Shown here: piece after piece, positions 25,412 through 36,960 of the stretch
Position numbering within the stretch: the first letter of the stretch is position 1
How the letters are laid out: each line of letters begins with the position of its first letter
From: Lineus longissimus
Taxonomy: Eukaryota > Nemertea > Pilidiophora > Heteronemertea > Lineidae
Direction of reading: 5' to 3'
Length of the DNA stretch: 64,000 bases
Assembly (NCBI RefSeq): GCF_910592395.1
Contig: NC_088310.1
Span: 19,971,501 to 20,035,500, forward strand
Position numbers and translations under genes: made by a program
The notes under the pieces: generated by a model
The model's input: the letters and a program-made list of their open reading frames with translations, nothing else
Database searches by the model: none
What the model was told of the DNA's origin: nothing

Positions 25412-26280
25412 CTTGAGATTCCGTTTGTCAGGGGGGGCTGTCCTTGAATCAGATCAAATCTGAAAAAGAGAAACGTCAAAATATTACCAGAGGATGAGAC
25501 TTATAGACACATTATCAGTTGTATTATGTCTAATGATTCACAGTGGACAAATACAATTCATATAAAAGTCTTGTCATGTTTACCTTCCAATTATCACATG
25601 AATCCATCGTGGTCACTCCCGGGGAAAGAGTCAAAGTAACAGGATGTTTACACAATAGAGGCCTATCAGTATCAGATTCAAAAAGTGATGATCATGCCTT
25701 TCTTTATAAGCATAGCTTCATCCCGACAACATTTGAATTTTTGAAAAAGAGAACATGACTGATTTGGGGAACTTCATCTCATCATGCGGGCTTGCCATCC
25801 GGTGTTGTAATGTTATGTCTGTCTCTGTAGGTAGGGACTATTGGGCCTATTAGGGTATGTCTCTAAAGTGCATAGAAAATTAGACCTGATTGGTATTGCA
25901 TGGGCAAGATACCATTGGATATTTTTGTTTCAAACAACTTACATGACGATGCAATTCAACTTAGACTAGACCAGATTACACCATCCTGAGGATATCAGGG
26001 GATCATGTTTGCTTCTTTGGCCTTTTTTTCAATTTTCTCAAATGTCCAAATGTGACCGAAATTTGGTATCAATATGAACTGTTACTCTACAACAGTTGTT
26101 TGGTAAATTTTGTCAAAGGGAATTGATGCATAGAGTGCATCAATAAAGTGTGCTCATAATTAACTAATTAAGAGAGCAACTCTTCCTTCCCATAAGGCTC
26201 CAAAAGATGAACTGTTACTGATTACTCTACAAGTACAACAGTTATTTGGTAAATTTTGTAACAGGGATTTGAGGCATATA

Positions 26281-26455
26281 CAGCACAACCTCTCTATTAA
26301 GGACACTCTTGGGACTGACATTAGTGCTGTCCTTAATAGAGAGTTGTCCTGATTAGGGAGGTCAAAATGAATGGAAACAACCAATTTGGGACAAGAACTG
26401 CTTAGTAGAGAGGTTGTCCTTAACAGAGAGGTGTCCGCTAAGGGAGGTTCCACTG
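26281..26455. mobile_element. Miniature inverted-repeat element, TA-flanked, pogo/Tigger-like
   Basis: A 175-bp non-coding element starting CAGCACAACCTCTCTATTAA and ending (reverse strand) CAGTGGAACCTCCCTTAGCG. TA occurs directly outside both ends, as in Tc1/mariner-superfamily target duplications. Internal GTCCTTAATAGAGAGGTTGTCC motifs recur in both orientations. CAGTRGAACCTC termini are characteristic of pogo-group elements, hence the assignment, which is inferred. Confidence 0.65.
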
Positions 26456-27164
26456 TAGTGAATTATTTAATTGGCTCATAATTAACTAAATAAGAGATCA
26501 ACTCTTCCTTTAAATATGGCTCCAAAAATAGGACGAATAGTTGATACACATAACTCTACTAATAATGCACATTAATAATTGTACCCTAGGCCTATAATCA
26601 ACCAACGCATATCTTGTGTGAATGTGCAACATGAAACAAGCTTGTTTTTCAATTTTTACTCACCATTTGCAACCACAAATTGCGTAATACGCATCAGTAT
26701 AGTTAGTGCTTTACCTCAGTATCATCAATAAACTGATGCAGAGGGACTTAAACACACATTTTAATCGTTAAGGCAACAGAAACAAGGAGTGAATTTGCAT
26801 CTTTATGATGATTTGGAATATCTGGGTTTTCCCCACAATATCATTAAATTAGTGATGATATCATCTTTCGATAAACGTCACTAAGACACATAATTTCATC
26901 CATACTATTGTGCACTTTTGATATAAGAGGTTAGATAAAGTAAACTGAGCTAGGAACTAAACAACTTAAGTGTGTTATCGCTCCAGTAACCCTTAAAAAT
27001 GAGATACTTAGTTATCAGTCAAGGTTATCAGTATGGTGGGTGGTCACGTGACCTATTCCAACACCCATATATGGACATGAATCGAAAGTTTAAAAAAGCG
27101 GGAAATTCTAATGACTACCAGTGAAATGGTTTATCAGCTAACAAGGGGTTAAGATAATCTAAAC

Positions 27165-27320
27165 TGATTAATCTCCCTTTCCGGACACCTCTGTATTAAA
27201 AAACAGCCTGTGCATTATTTTCCCAAATTGGTCACTTCCATTGAACACAACCTCTGTAATCAGGACAACTCTCAATAAGGACAGCATGTATCAGTCCTTT
27301 ATAAAGAGGTTTTACTGCAT
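27165..27320. mobile_element. Diverged copy of the pogo-like miniature element
   Basis: Contains CCGGACACCTCTGTATTAA, AACACAACCTCTGTAATCAG and AATAAGGACAGC in the same order as the intact copy at 26281-26455 but with extra divergence. The ends are not sharply defined. Confidence 0.45.
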
Positions 27321-28106
27321 TTCTTTCACACAGACAGGGACAGGGGTGAGAAAAATGATGTCACAGATATCCGTGATGATGTGATCAGCCTGAAATCAAA
27401 ACGCTGCCAAAATATGGAAACGTGGTAACAATGACGGCCTCCTCATGAAAAAGCCATCCTGAGATTCATTTTTTTTTCACTCCTATGTCATATACCAACC
27501 ATCTTGACCCGCAATGTTTAAACTAAATCATGCGAGGATGGAAAGAACAGGGTGAAATCACCTCAATTCCTTTTGTTTACAGCGTAGTTCAGAAATAACT
27601 AAAAAGACCAATGATTTTAACAATACAAGCATCATTTAATGTTCAAATGAAATACATATATTAGTTGGCCAATTGCTCGGCAAGTTAGATTCTATCTTGA
27701 TATGTGGACAGTTAGCTTGCCGCAGCACCAATATCACAACCATCTTCTCATTTCTTAGATAGACCATTGATAGACACAATACATGTATATGCTATAACAG
27801 ATATCATAATTTGTTCCATGCATTAATCACATACAATGCCAGAAACATGCAAGTATAGTTGTACTCCAGTCCAAAATTTGAACGCAATCAAGCCGACTTA
27901 GTTAATCACCCATTTTGACTTGTCACAGTGTTACATATTCCTTTAACAACTATAATTCAATCTCACCCAAATTTCTTTACTAAATGCTGCAATCTGGCTT
28001 CATTGTGACATGGTGGCATTTTGGAACAACACAAGTTGGGCCAAGTGTGACCTACGCTCCAGCACATTTGCTCATGTATCCTAGGCTAATGTCTACTTTC
28101 CTAGTT

Positions 28107-28180
28107 TGGCAGGACACCTCTATTAAGGACATCACTTCTCAGTCCTGATAGTTTCCTTAATAGAGAGGTTCTGTTTTGTA
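28107..28180. mobile_element. Fragment of the pogo-like miniature element
   Basis: Contains GACACCTCTATTAAGGACAT and CTTAATAGAGAGGTTCTG in opposite orientations within ~70 bp. It is a truncated or internally deleted copy. Confidence 0.4.
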
Positions 28181-28707
28181 TAAGTGGTGCTGCTTCAGAA
28201 TCAAGTTTACAGTACCAATCATCGTTGAAAGTGCATGTGAAGAGGCAGACTCAACACCAGTGATTTTTACAAGAAAACACTGTAGTCTCTACAAATAAGC
28301 AATCAGTAAAATAAAATGGATACATCATACAAAGTCATGATGGAGATTCAACAGAGATGAGACATCACTGTCTTGAAATTACTTTCCTAAATATTTCCCA
28401 GGACAACATTAAAGAGAAGGAGAATGGTGGTGGCCAAGTATTTGACGAAATCTGTCTTTGTCGCACAACTGTAATGTAACATACAGCAATACCTGCAAGA
28501 GATTCTAGGGAAATTATAGCTCTTCAAAATATGATGAGAAGAATAGTAAAAATAAGAAACAGGTCTACTCCTGATAATAGTGGTGATGGATAAAAGCTAA
28601 AACTGGTTGACTAAACTTCGACGTCACAATCTCCGGGCAGCAGGACAGCTGGTCCACTGCATCCAGAGTGTAACTAAACTAAGCACATGTAAGTTTATTT
28701 TACAAGA

Positions 28708-28893
28708 GAATTGTCCTGTCAGTCTGCAACAACGATTCTAATGGTGCCATCACATTGTGTTATATGGATTGTTTCTGAACATCGCCAATAGAGGTCATTA
28801 GAATTGTCTTGTCAGTCTGCAACAACGATTCTAATGGTGCCATCACATTGTGTTATATGGATTGTTTCTGAACATCGCCAATAGAGGTCATTA
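28708..28893. repeat. 93-bp tandem duplication ending on the stop codon of NB-ARC-TPR gene 2
   Basis: Copies 28708-28800 and 28801-28893 are nearly identical (one clear C/T difference at the sixth unit base region). The last three bases of the right copy are the reverse complement of the TAA stop codon of the gene. The left copy lies in the 3' UTR. Confidence 0.9.
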
Positions 28894-31800
28894 GAGGTGG
28901 TGAACCTTATAAGTTTTTCTCTGTCGACCAGAAAACCAACTCCCTAAACTCCCCAGACTTAAAAGACCAGATGGCGTCTGACTTCTGCCACCATTTTGAA
29001 GAGGCATTTCATCAGGAGTATACAGTGACTTCACCGCAGTTTGAGACATGTTGTTGTGGTCAGAATAGGTACTAGAACTAGCAGTGATTCGCCCCTGTGT
29101 TTGCATGTTGCTTTGACTGACATAATGATTGGACCCAAGAGAATTTTGCCCACTGTAATCTGATTGACCATTTGTCCTCAATGTTGGTCTGACTGTGGTG
29201 TCCTTCAAAGGCTTTGCAGTCCTTGTCAAATCTTGGCTATGTCCCATTCCCCATTCTGGTTGAGGAGAATACAAATGCCTTTCTGGTGTGTAATGATGCA
29301 TCTGTATTTGCCTGTCTCCCTGCATGGTTGTCTCTGGCTGTTGTATAGGTTCCCTGTATGGATTCAACGGCGGTGGGCCATAGGAACTGGTTTCTGGTAC
29401 TTGGAAGTATGACCCAAATGATATCCCATTGGTTAAAGGAGGATGACCAATGCTTGGCACACTAGGATTTCGGCATTGATGCACATCACTCTCCATGGCT
29501 GCGATATTGTCTTGGCCGCGAGCTTCAGGTTCTAGAGAGTTCATGAGGCTTTCTTCAGTCTCATTTGCTCCAAGGTACAGATCTTCAGAGAGAATGGTGT
29601 TGGTGTCACTGGATCTTCTCTGTCTTGGAGGAAAACGTACCGACTCATCACTTCGGTATTCATGATCACCAACAGTAAGTGCAGTGGATGACGAATCTGT
29701 TAAAACATCTGGGGGGTCGTCACCACTACAAGTCCCAGTTTCATCACATCTTCCATCAACATTCTGGTTGACTACTTCTCCACAGGGAGTAGTACATGTT
29801 TCAAATGGATGAGCAGAATCTTCAAACTTTTGATTATCCAACACAGTGACAGCATCTGATGGCAAATATGCTTCTCTGGCTTGACAGGGATCATGAAGAA
29901 AAGGTCGTCCGGCACTGTCAGAACTGACCTGACTGGTGTTCAATGCTGTCTGCTGTTCAATGATCCAGCTATCCAAGTTGGAAGGCAGACACTCATCACT
30001 GTTGGAAACATCAGCATAGTATTGGCTGCTACATGTGGTGTTATTCAAAACATCTGCCTGTTCACTGAGCTGAGAACTCGACTGCGGCCGCCTCTCATTT
30101 GCTTGGTCAGTTGAACCATTTCCATCTAATTCGTAAGGCCGAGAGACATATGTGGGGTACACATGTCCTGTGGTCCAGTAAGGTGTGGTGTTTGGCAACT
30201 GGGGGACAGAGGCTGGTGCCGTACATGGTGCAGGTTGTCTGACAGCTGAAGTCGGACTATTAATAACCGTTTCTTTAGACCCATGCATTGGATAGGGGTA
30301 CACAGCACTTACTCTTGTTGTAGGCCTACTGTTATATTGGCATCCATAAACGATATCAGCAAAGGTTCTCAGACAACAACTGCTGTGTGCCTCATGGCAC
30401 GGGTGAGGGAGGACAACCATTCCTGTACACTGAGCAGCATCAATCTCTTGCAGGAGATTCCGCATCTCTTCAGCAATGCTTCTAGACTTGTCCGCATCAT
30501 CCTCTCTAATCAGCTGGTCACCGACTCGATGTAATTCACACAGTGCTTCCCTGTAATAATCGGATGCTCTTTGTTGATCACCCAAGTCGAGATACAGCTT
30601 GGCAAATTCTTGTAAGTTTTCAAACAGAAATTTCCCCCTGCACGCTATCGCTGCACCTTTCATGCCGTATGCCTCTTGCAAGAAAACTCTGGCTTCTTCC
30701 GGGCGACCCTGCTTCCTCACAGCCCGGCCAAGCTGCGTCAGTGTCTTTACCAAGGAGCGGTGCCCAGGGAGAACCTCTTTCTGAATGGCCAATAACTGTC
30801 TCAAGTAGCTTTCAGCCTTTCTGTACTCTCCCATCCCAAGATAAGCAGCGCCTCGTACTTTTAGGATATTAGACTTAGACGAATGGTCGTCATCAGGAAC
30901 CTGATCAAATGTCTCAAGATTCTCTTGCACAAGATCTAATGCTTTCTCGTACTGTCCCACTCTAACCCACTGTAGGCCTAAATTTCTCATGGAAATGATG
31001 ACAGTTTTACTTGGCCCCAGAATTTCTAGTTTAAGCTTATAAGACTTCTCAAAATACATAATAGCATTTTCATAGTCCTCTTTGAGTTCATACATCAGCC
31101 CGACATTGTTGTAGTGCATTGCAATGTTAAGGTGTTTTTCCCCAACAAGTCTCAGGCGCATCGCCAGACTCCTCAGATGGTACTTCTCGGCTTCTTTGGC
31201 TTTCCCTGCAAAGAGAAATGTAGGAGAAAATCAAAGTGAAAATATGATAGAAAAGTCAGTGCCTCAAGAAATTCAGTCCTTGTTTGTTCAACCTAGCCGT
31301 GGACTTGAGATTTCATTCCCGAGCCAGCAACCTAGTTGGTCAATCTCCAAACAACATTTCCAAAAGTCCATGACATCCCTCATTTTTATTAAAAGTCTTT
31401 CATAGCCTTATCTGGCAGTGGTGGACAAATCGTCATCAGAAATCTCCAAGGACTGTTATTTTCTTCTTGTAAATCAGAATATTTTTGTCCGAGGTAATAT
31501 GGGCAAGCAGCTTGGATGTTCTGACTCTGACCACTCAGTGCTGTTCACAGAGTATAACAGGAGAACGATTATGTTACAGCAATATTTACCAATGTATACG
31601 TAGGCAACTCCAAGGCAGTTCATGACCCTTGCAAACTGAAGGTCTTCGTCTATTCCTAATGCTTTCAGCATTCGGTAGGACTTCTTGTGGTGCCTAAATG
31701 ATTAGAACAATCAGTGACTGTGAGTAACTTTGCATGTCCATGTAAAAATATGTTTTAGTGAGCAATAGGTTCTGAATGCATATTAGTCCAAATACTTGTT

Positions 31801-34800
31801 CTCTTTAAAAAGTGCGAGATTCTTAAGAAGATTGATTATCTGTTGAACTACCAGCCTGGCTAAAGTCTTTGCCAAGAAATATCTTACAAACTGAACATTT
31901 TGTCATTCAAGTCTTATTCCACTCAAGCCCAGCGGTTATTTGGTGATTCAAATTACCTGCTAGCATGGATGGTGAGAAGTGACAGCAGTGGCAAAGCTCT
32001 ATAGCCCCAAGCCCCCCCCCCCAACAACTGACAAACAACCCCCCTTCATAGACAACAGTTGGGGTGTGTTTGTCAGTCGAGGGGACTGTTGGGGGGGGGG
32101 TCTATTGAGCTCTTATTTGCAATTGCCTGTGGTTGAATCAGGTCTTAAAGCTTACTTACTTCACAGCCTCATCTCCATTGCCGCTGGTGTAATGGTGCCA
32201 GCCAATGTGCTGATAGACTTCAGCAAGACGTCGACTGTCTCCATAGGGGAGGAGCTTCTGTTCAGCTTTCCAGTACCACTCCAAGCCACCCTTGTAATCG
32301 CCCTGTTGAATACAAAGCGCAATTAAACAACATGATATATTTTCTGAGGCAGTTATCACATAATAATGTAGTGTGGGATGTGAGTAGCAATAATGATGAT
32401 AATGGTGGCATTTTATAGCACTTTTCACCAACCAGGATATGTGTCATAACTTTCATTTCTGACAGTTCAGTGTACAGTACAGTGTACAGTACTTGACATA
32501 ACTTTCATTTCTGAAAGTACAGTGGAGAGGCACTATTTACTAACAGAAGACAACTGTATCCCCGGACTGTACATGTATGTTGGACATCAGATACAAAAAC
32601 TGACAGTTTACCTTATTTTCTGACACCGCCTCACCATAGATGGACATAAGGACACCCGTCTCATATTCTGATCCATGATCAATACAGGTGTCCAACATCA
32701 CTTGATAGAAGGGCACAACTTGTTCTGTAAAAAAATACCAACTACTCAGAGGATTGATGCAATGAGCATTATTTCTGTTCTGGGCCACGTCTCATCGACT
32801 ACGTTGCCAACCTCAATTGAGTCTGAATCTGTTCAGCAAGTTTGTGCAGTGCTGTACAACTCAATGACTACCTACCTGGCATATAGAACTGTATAAGGTA
32901 ATTAGCTTCAGTAGCAGCTTTCATGAAGACATCAAACGTTCCATCACCGGCACTATGAGCAGCTTTCTCTAGAAGCTTCTTGAAGTTCTTCAAGTCCATG
33001 TTGATGGGAACCAGGGCTTGGCCGGAGTTTTTGGAATCCACTGTTTTCTGTAGTTGTAAGAGGCATTGGCTGTAGAACTGGCAAAACCTTGTTCTGACTC
33101 CTGTTGAGAGAGAACATACATGTAAGCTGACATTCTACTGGCAGAAGAAATGTGAGAGGGCATGTAACAAATGTTGGACATTTTGATGGGTGATCTTACA
33201 TGTACGCAATCAACATCTTCAGATATCCAAGGAACTTAAAGAAATCCTGAATGAGTTGAGACAGGTCAGACTCAATGAAGTCTTTCCCCACAGGCAGCAT
33301 AGAGTTCAGTTGTTGTCTCACTTAATTGCTATTGGAGTCGTCCACCATGAAGAATATAACTGACCTAGCAAGTCCCGGATATGGATATTATTCATGAGGA
33401 ACTCTCTCTGCATGTCATGGATGTCAAACCGTTCCGTCAGACCATCATAGGAAACTAGGCATCTTCTGGCAAGTGGGATCATCGCTTTATCAATGGCTTG
33501 AGCATTGTTGTCAAAATCTGAAATGTGTAATCATTGTGTAAAGTCATTACTCTTGTCACATTTTTAAAAAACCGCAGAACCATCTGGCACTTTTCAAAGG
33601 TTTCCAGCACAGGTATCACAGAGGGGAGTTATGATCGTCATGAAAAGCATCACCAGTTTCTGAACGAAATATCATAGCGAATGGGCCATGTCTCATGTTG
33701 GGAAGCGGTGTGACATGCTGAATCATATTTGAAAAAAAGAAGTGTGGATGTTAAAACTGATGACCCCCCAGATGAAGAATCATTGTCTTTTTTAGGCTTC
33801 AACGTATTTTGGGATTCTCCCTTAATGAAGGGCGAGTGTTTTCGCAAAAATAAATAGAAGGTCATTGATGCTATCACTCAATTTTAGAGATTAGACTGCA
33901 TAGCATGGTGTTTTAATCACATCCAAGTCAGAATAGTCTGCGAGTGTTTTGCCAACGATTTTATGGAACCTACCCATCACTGCGGCAGCAGCTGCTTTAC
34001 TGAAGGAGCCAGGGATGAAGTTGACAGATGCGTAGTACTGCTGAAGAATGTCACACAGTCGTGTAATTGCGCCGCCAATCACATTACCTGTAAATCAAAT
34101 GAGAGGTTTTACATCTAGATGTATACAAACAAACTTGTAAATTTCTCAAAGGAACAGATGTTCATATTCAGCCAATTCAAAGGCTATGGGGGCCTCAAAG
34201 TCAGTAAGCTTCGGATGATGGAGGTACTCACCCATCCTCTCATCTTCCCCGTAATGTTCTCTGCTCATCGGCTGTAGCCTTGACTGCTCAAGCAGTGTAA
34301 CTAACTCTGGCGGAGATAATTGCCTCTCATCCTCCATCAGCTCAGAACCTGGAAACAGAAAAAGAAGAATATAGCAAATCATGAGATGGCAATACTGAAT
34401 ACAAACTTACCAGAAAATTTGTGCCATGAACACTCAGGTGCCTGAGGCAACGATTCAAATTTAAGGAAAACTGTTGCATGTAACATCATCTTGGCTGGTT
34501 CCTTCACTGGGGCTTACTATGCCCCTAACTCAAACTTACTCTATGAGAATCAGGTTAGGAATCAGGCCTATCTGAATACCAACAGTAAGGCAAACACAGT
34601 TTGGAATTGCTTGCCAGTGTGGACTGTAGTTATATCATTACAGTTAGAAAACATCACACTCTAAAACATAACCATACCTGCGATCATGAGGGCAAGGGGA
34701 AGCCCTGCACACAATTCAATGATCTTGTCCTCTTGTCCTTGCAAGTCCATTCCATCGACAACAGCACGCAACAATTTTCTCGACTCATCCGCTGAAAGCT

Positions 34801-35320
34801 GCTGCAACTGAATCGCCTTATAAATCATGCCCACACGAGCAAAGCGGAACTTCAAGCATGACGTAAAGACAACTTTCACTAACGTCGAAACCTTTACGAG
34901 TTCTTCACACATCTTTATGAATGCAGACTTCAACACTTCCTCTTCATCAACATCTTCTGCATTGTCTATGAACACAACCACATCTTTCTCGGCAATGCTT
35001 CTCATCAAACAACGACAAATCCCACTGATCCAATTGCGCTCATGGAGAGGTTCTGCAGGTCCAAAGACACTCACCACATGGATGATCAAGTCATTGAGAG
35101 ATGTTATGCCACTGAAATCTAGTTGATACAAATTGCCCTCAGTAATTCCCTGCCTCAGCACCAGCTCCTTTCCAAAGCGTGTTTTTCCAACGCTTTTAAA
35201 GCCATAGATGCCAAAGATTTGTTTCTTTTCCTTGTTCCAAGCATCTTGGGCTTCTTTCAGATTCTTGCTTCTTCCAGTGAATCCATACTCCCAGTGATGA
35301 TCCTCAAGTATCCCGACCAT
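28891..35320 (-). CDS. NB-ARC-TPR protein 2 (STAND-type NTPase, intact motifs)
   Basis: Nine coding exons: 35320-34678, 34348-34232, 34087-33974, 33517-33365, 33100-32876, 32724-32612, 32302-32160, 31693-31590, 31205-28891; about 1308 residues. Order: NB-ARC-like NTPase with P-loop GFKSVGKT (40-47), Walker B VVVFID (D119), GLPLAL (206-211), a winged-helix part with RFDIHDMQREF (an MHD-like site), then tetratricopeptide repeats (LGEKHLNIAMHYNNVGLMYE and following), a CxxxHxxC motif (CHEAHSSC) and a long Ser/Pro/Gln-rich tail ending KVHHL. No N-terminal effector domain is present. STAND NTPases of this type act as nucleotide-switched scaffolds; ligand and partner are unknown. Exon lengths 117, 114, 113 and 104 and all intron phases equal those of the neighbouring copy. 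A leader-exon acceptor is at 35370. Confidence 0.88.
32006..32103. repeat. C/G-rich imperfect inverted repeat in intron 7 of NB-ARC-TPR gene 2
   Basis: A poly-C block followed by AACAACTGACAAACAACCCC is mirrored by GGGGTGTGTTTGTCAGT and, further on, a GTTG plus poly-G block. The whole can fold into a long hairpin within the intron. Confidence 0.6.
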
Positions 35321-36402
35321 CTTCGCTGTTTATTGGTTTTCAGTTTAAGGTCCCCGTGTCTTGTCTTATCTGAAAACAGCAATAATGAACAGTTTAATGA
35401 ACAGTTTAGAACTATATAGCAAAGTTTTAACTCACAAAAAAGGAAAAGAAATGTGCCTGATGCAAGTCACTTGGTATCCACCTTGGTTTAGACAAACATA
35501 TTAGTTACACCCTCACGATTTAGGTGAGACAACTAGTACCTCTCATTTGGTATCAATTCCTTAAGCCTGATGAGAAATTGCATGTTCAACATAATGTTAA
35601 TAATGCAGGATCCAGTCCTGTGTTGAGACATCTCCAGCTATGCAAGTTTTAACATGTAACACCTCAATTTAACTGTCCTAAAGTCATGATCTGATCTGAG
35701 GCATGAAATTCAATAAAAGTCTCATTCAACACCTGAGTCTGCAACCACGAAGTACCCTGTTTTTGCTTATATCATTGTTTGAGATCATGTTTGGTGAAGT
35801 GTTTGTTTGGCTAATCTAAATATCACCTCTGTTCTGTTGATAAGTCATCTTCGATGACCGACCAGATCAAACTAGGCCAACTTAGGATGATAACGAATAA
35901 GTGTATATGCCAGGCATACTACAACAAGGAACCTGGCAAGTCGACAACTAATTTTTCAAATGACTCAAATTTCTATAGGCCTACAACATAGTTCTACAAC
36001 TACCGTGTATTAGTCAAAATCCATTTTGTAAAGCAATTATGACACAAAGACAATGAAACTCTCTGTGGTGTCTTTTACAACTGTTAAGCAACAATAAAGG
36101 TCTATCTCCTCATCAGCCCGTCACGCCATCCCGAGCATCACAGATATGGCCTCTATCATTTTGTGCGGTGTTGCCGAGGAACAAGGGACAAGGGTGGGGT
36201 TAACCACATGCATCACCCTGTCACCGATTGCAGTGTGAGCACTGTGTGCCTGTGATTTTTCTCTGGTCTCCAAAGCCATAGCCAGCCTCAGACCGCGTTG
36301 GATGTTCCTCGGAGAAGAAACCTGCTTTTCTTCTTCTGGGGCGAGTGCAGTACCTCTGCGGAGTATTGTGACTGTCGCAACTCTGGAGGCTGGATAGAAT
36401 CA

Positions 36403-36446
36403 TGGAGGTATAAATAAGATTTATACCTCTTATTTATACCTCCATC
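36403..36446. repeat. Palindromic hairpin with TATAAATA arms, copy 1
   Basis: TGGAGGTATAAATAAGA is followed after a short spacer by its reverse complement TCTTATTTATACCTCCA. The same palindrome recurs about 265 bp downstream. The arms contain a TATA-box-like string. Confidence 0.75.
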
Positions 36447-36669
36447 ATAGAATAAAGACCAGAGACCAATCACAGTCCCCACAGGCAGCACGATGTCAAT
36501 GTGTGTCGGTGAAAATCAAACAATCAAAGAATAGAAAAAGGGGCACGAAATCACATCATGACATAAATAACAGAGTACAGTAGTAGTATACAACAATGCA
36601 AATTACAGAGTGAAAAGGTAATCAACATAAAAAAAGTAAACTAACAAGTTACTGCACTGACTTTGACCA

Positions 36670-36714
36670 TGGAGGTATAAATAAGATTTTTCTTATTTTA
36701 TATTTATACCTCCA
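36670..36714. repeat. Palindromic hairpin with TATAAATA arms, copy 2
   Basis: TGGAGGTATAAATAAGA with a T-rich spacer and a slightly extended reverse arm ending TATTTATACCTCCA. It is the same sequence family as the palindrome at 36403-36446. Confidence 0.7.
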
Positions 36715-36896
36715 GTCCATGCTTTGACTTACTAATACTTCATACTTACCACTCTGTCATTTGGCTGTAGCTGCAGTTCCCTTTCTCTCTATTATTAGAA
36801 AAACGAATGTTTCGCATCGATCAATTAGCTTGGTGGTCTGTTTTTTGCAAAAAGGACTGAAGAAATGCAACATTGACCAATGTCTATTTCCGTGTT

Positions 36897-36927
36897 GGGT
36901 TTTCCCCATATTTCTGGGGGAAAACCC
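36897..36927. promoter_or_regulatory. Perfect 11-bp hairpin just upstream of SLIRP
   Basis: GGGTTTTCCCC (36897-36907) and GGGGAAAACCC (36917-36927) are exact reverse complements around a 9-nt loop, ending five bases before the NRF1-type site. It may be in the promoter or the 5' UTR. Confidence 0.65.
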
Positions 36928-36931
36928 ATTT

Positions 36932-36943
36932 CGCGCATGCGCA
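36932..36943 (+). promoter_or_regulatory. NRF1-type site in the SLIRP promoter or 5' UTR
   Basis: CGCGCATGCGCA fits the palindromic NRF1 consensus YGCGCAYGCGCR at every position and lies 17 nt upstream of the SLIRP start codon. NRF1 drives many nuclear genes for mitochondrial proteins, which matches the role of SLIRP. CpG-rich 10-12-mers are rare in this AT-rich window. Confidence 0.7.
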
Positions 36944-36960
36944 GTCGTATAAAGGTCAAA

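Larger units (their letters stand above)
25460..28707. other. Intergenic region between the two NB-ARC-TPR genes
   Basis: About 3.2 kb with no supported exon. It should hold the promoter of gene 1 and the 3' UTR of gene 2. It contains at least three copies or fragments of the AACCTCTCTATTAAGGAC miniature element (26281-26455, ~27165-27320, ~28107-28180). Confidence 0.5.
35370..36896. other. Intergenic region between NB-ARC-TPR gene 2 (-) and SLIRP (+)
   Basis: A divergent pair shares this ~1.5-kb stretch, so it should hold the promoter of gene 2. No exon is supported. Two related palindromic hairpins occur at ~36403-36446 and ~36670-36714. Confidence 0.45.

Noticed and set aside
29164-30872. 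Several plus-strand open frames opposite NB-ARC-TPR gene 2 exon 9
   Set aside because: They are antisense shadows of a long real coding exon with clear protein family structure on the minus strand.
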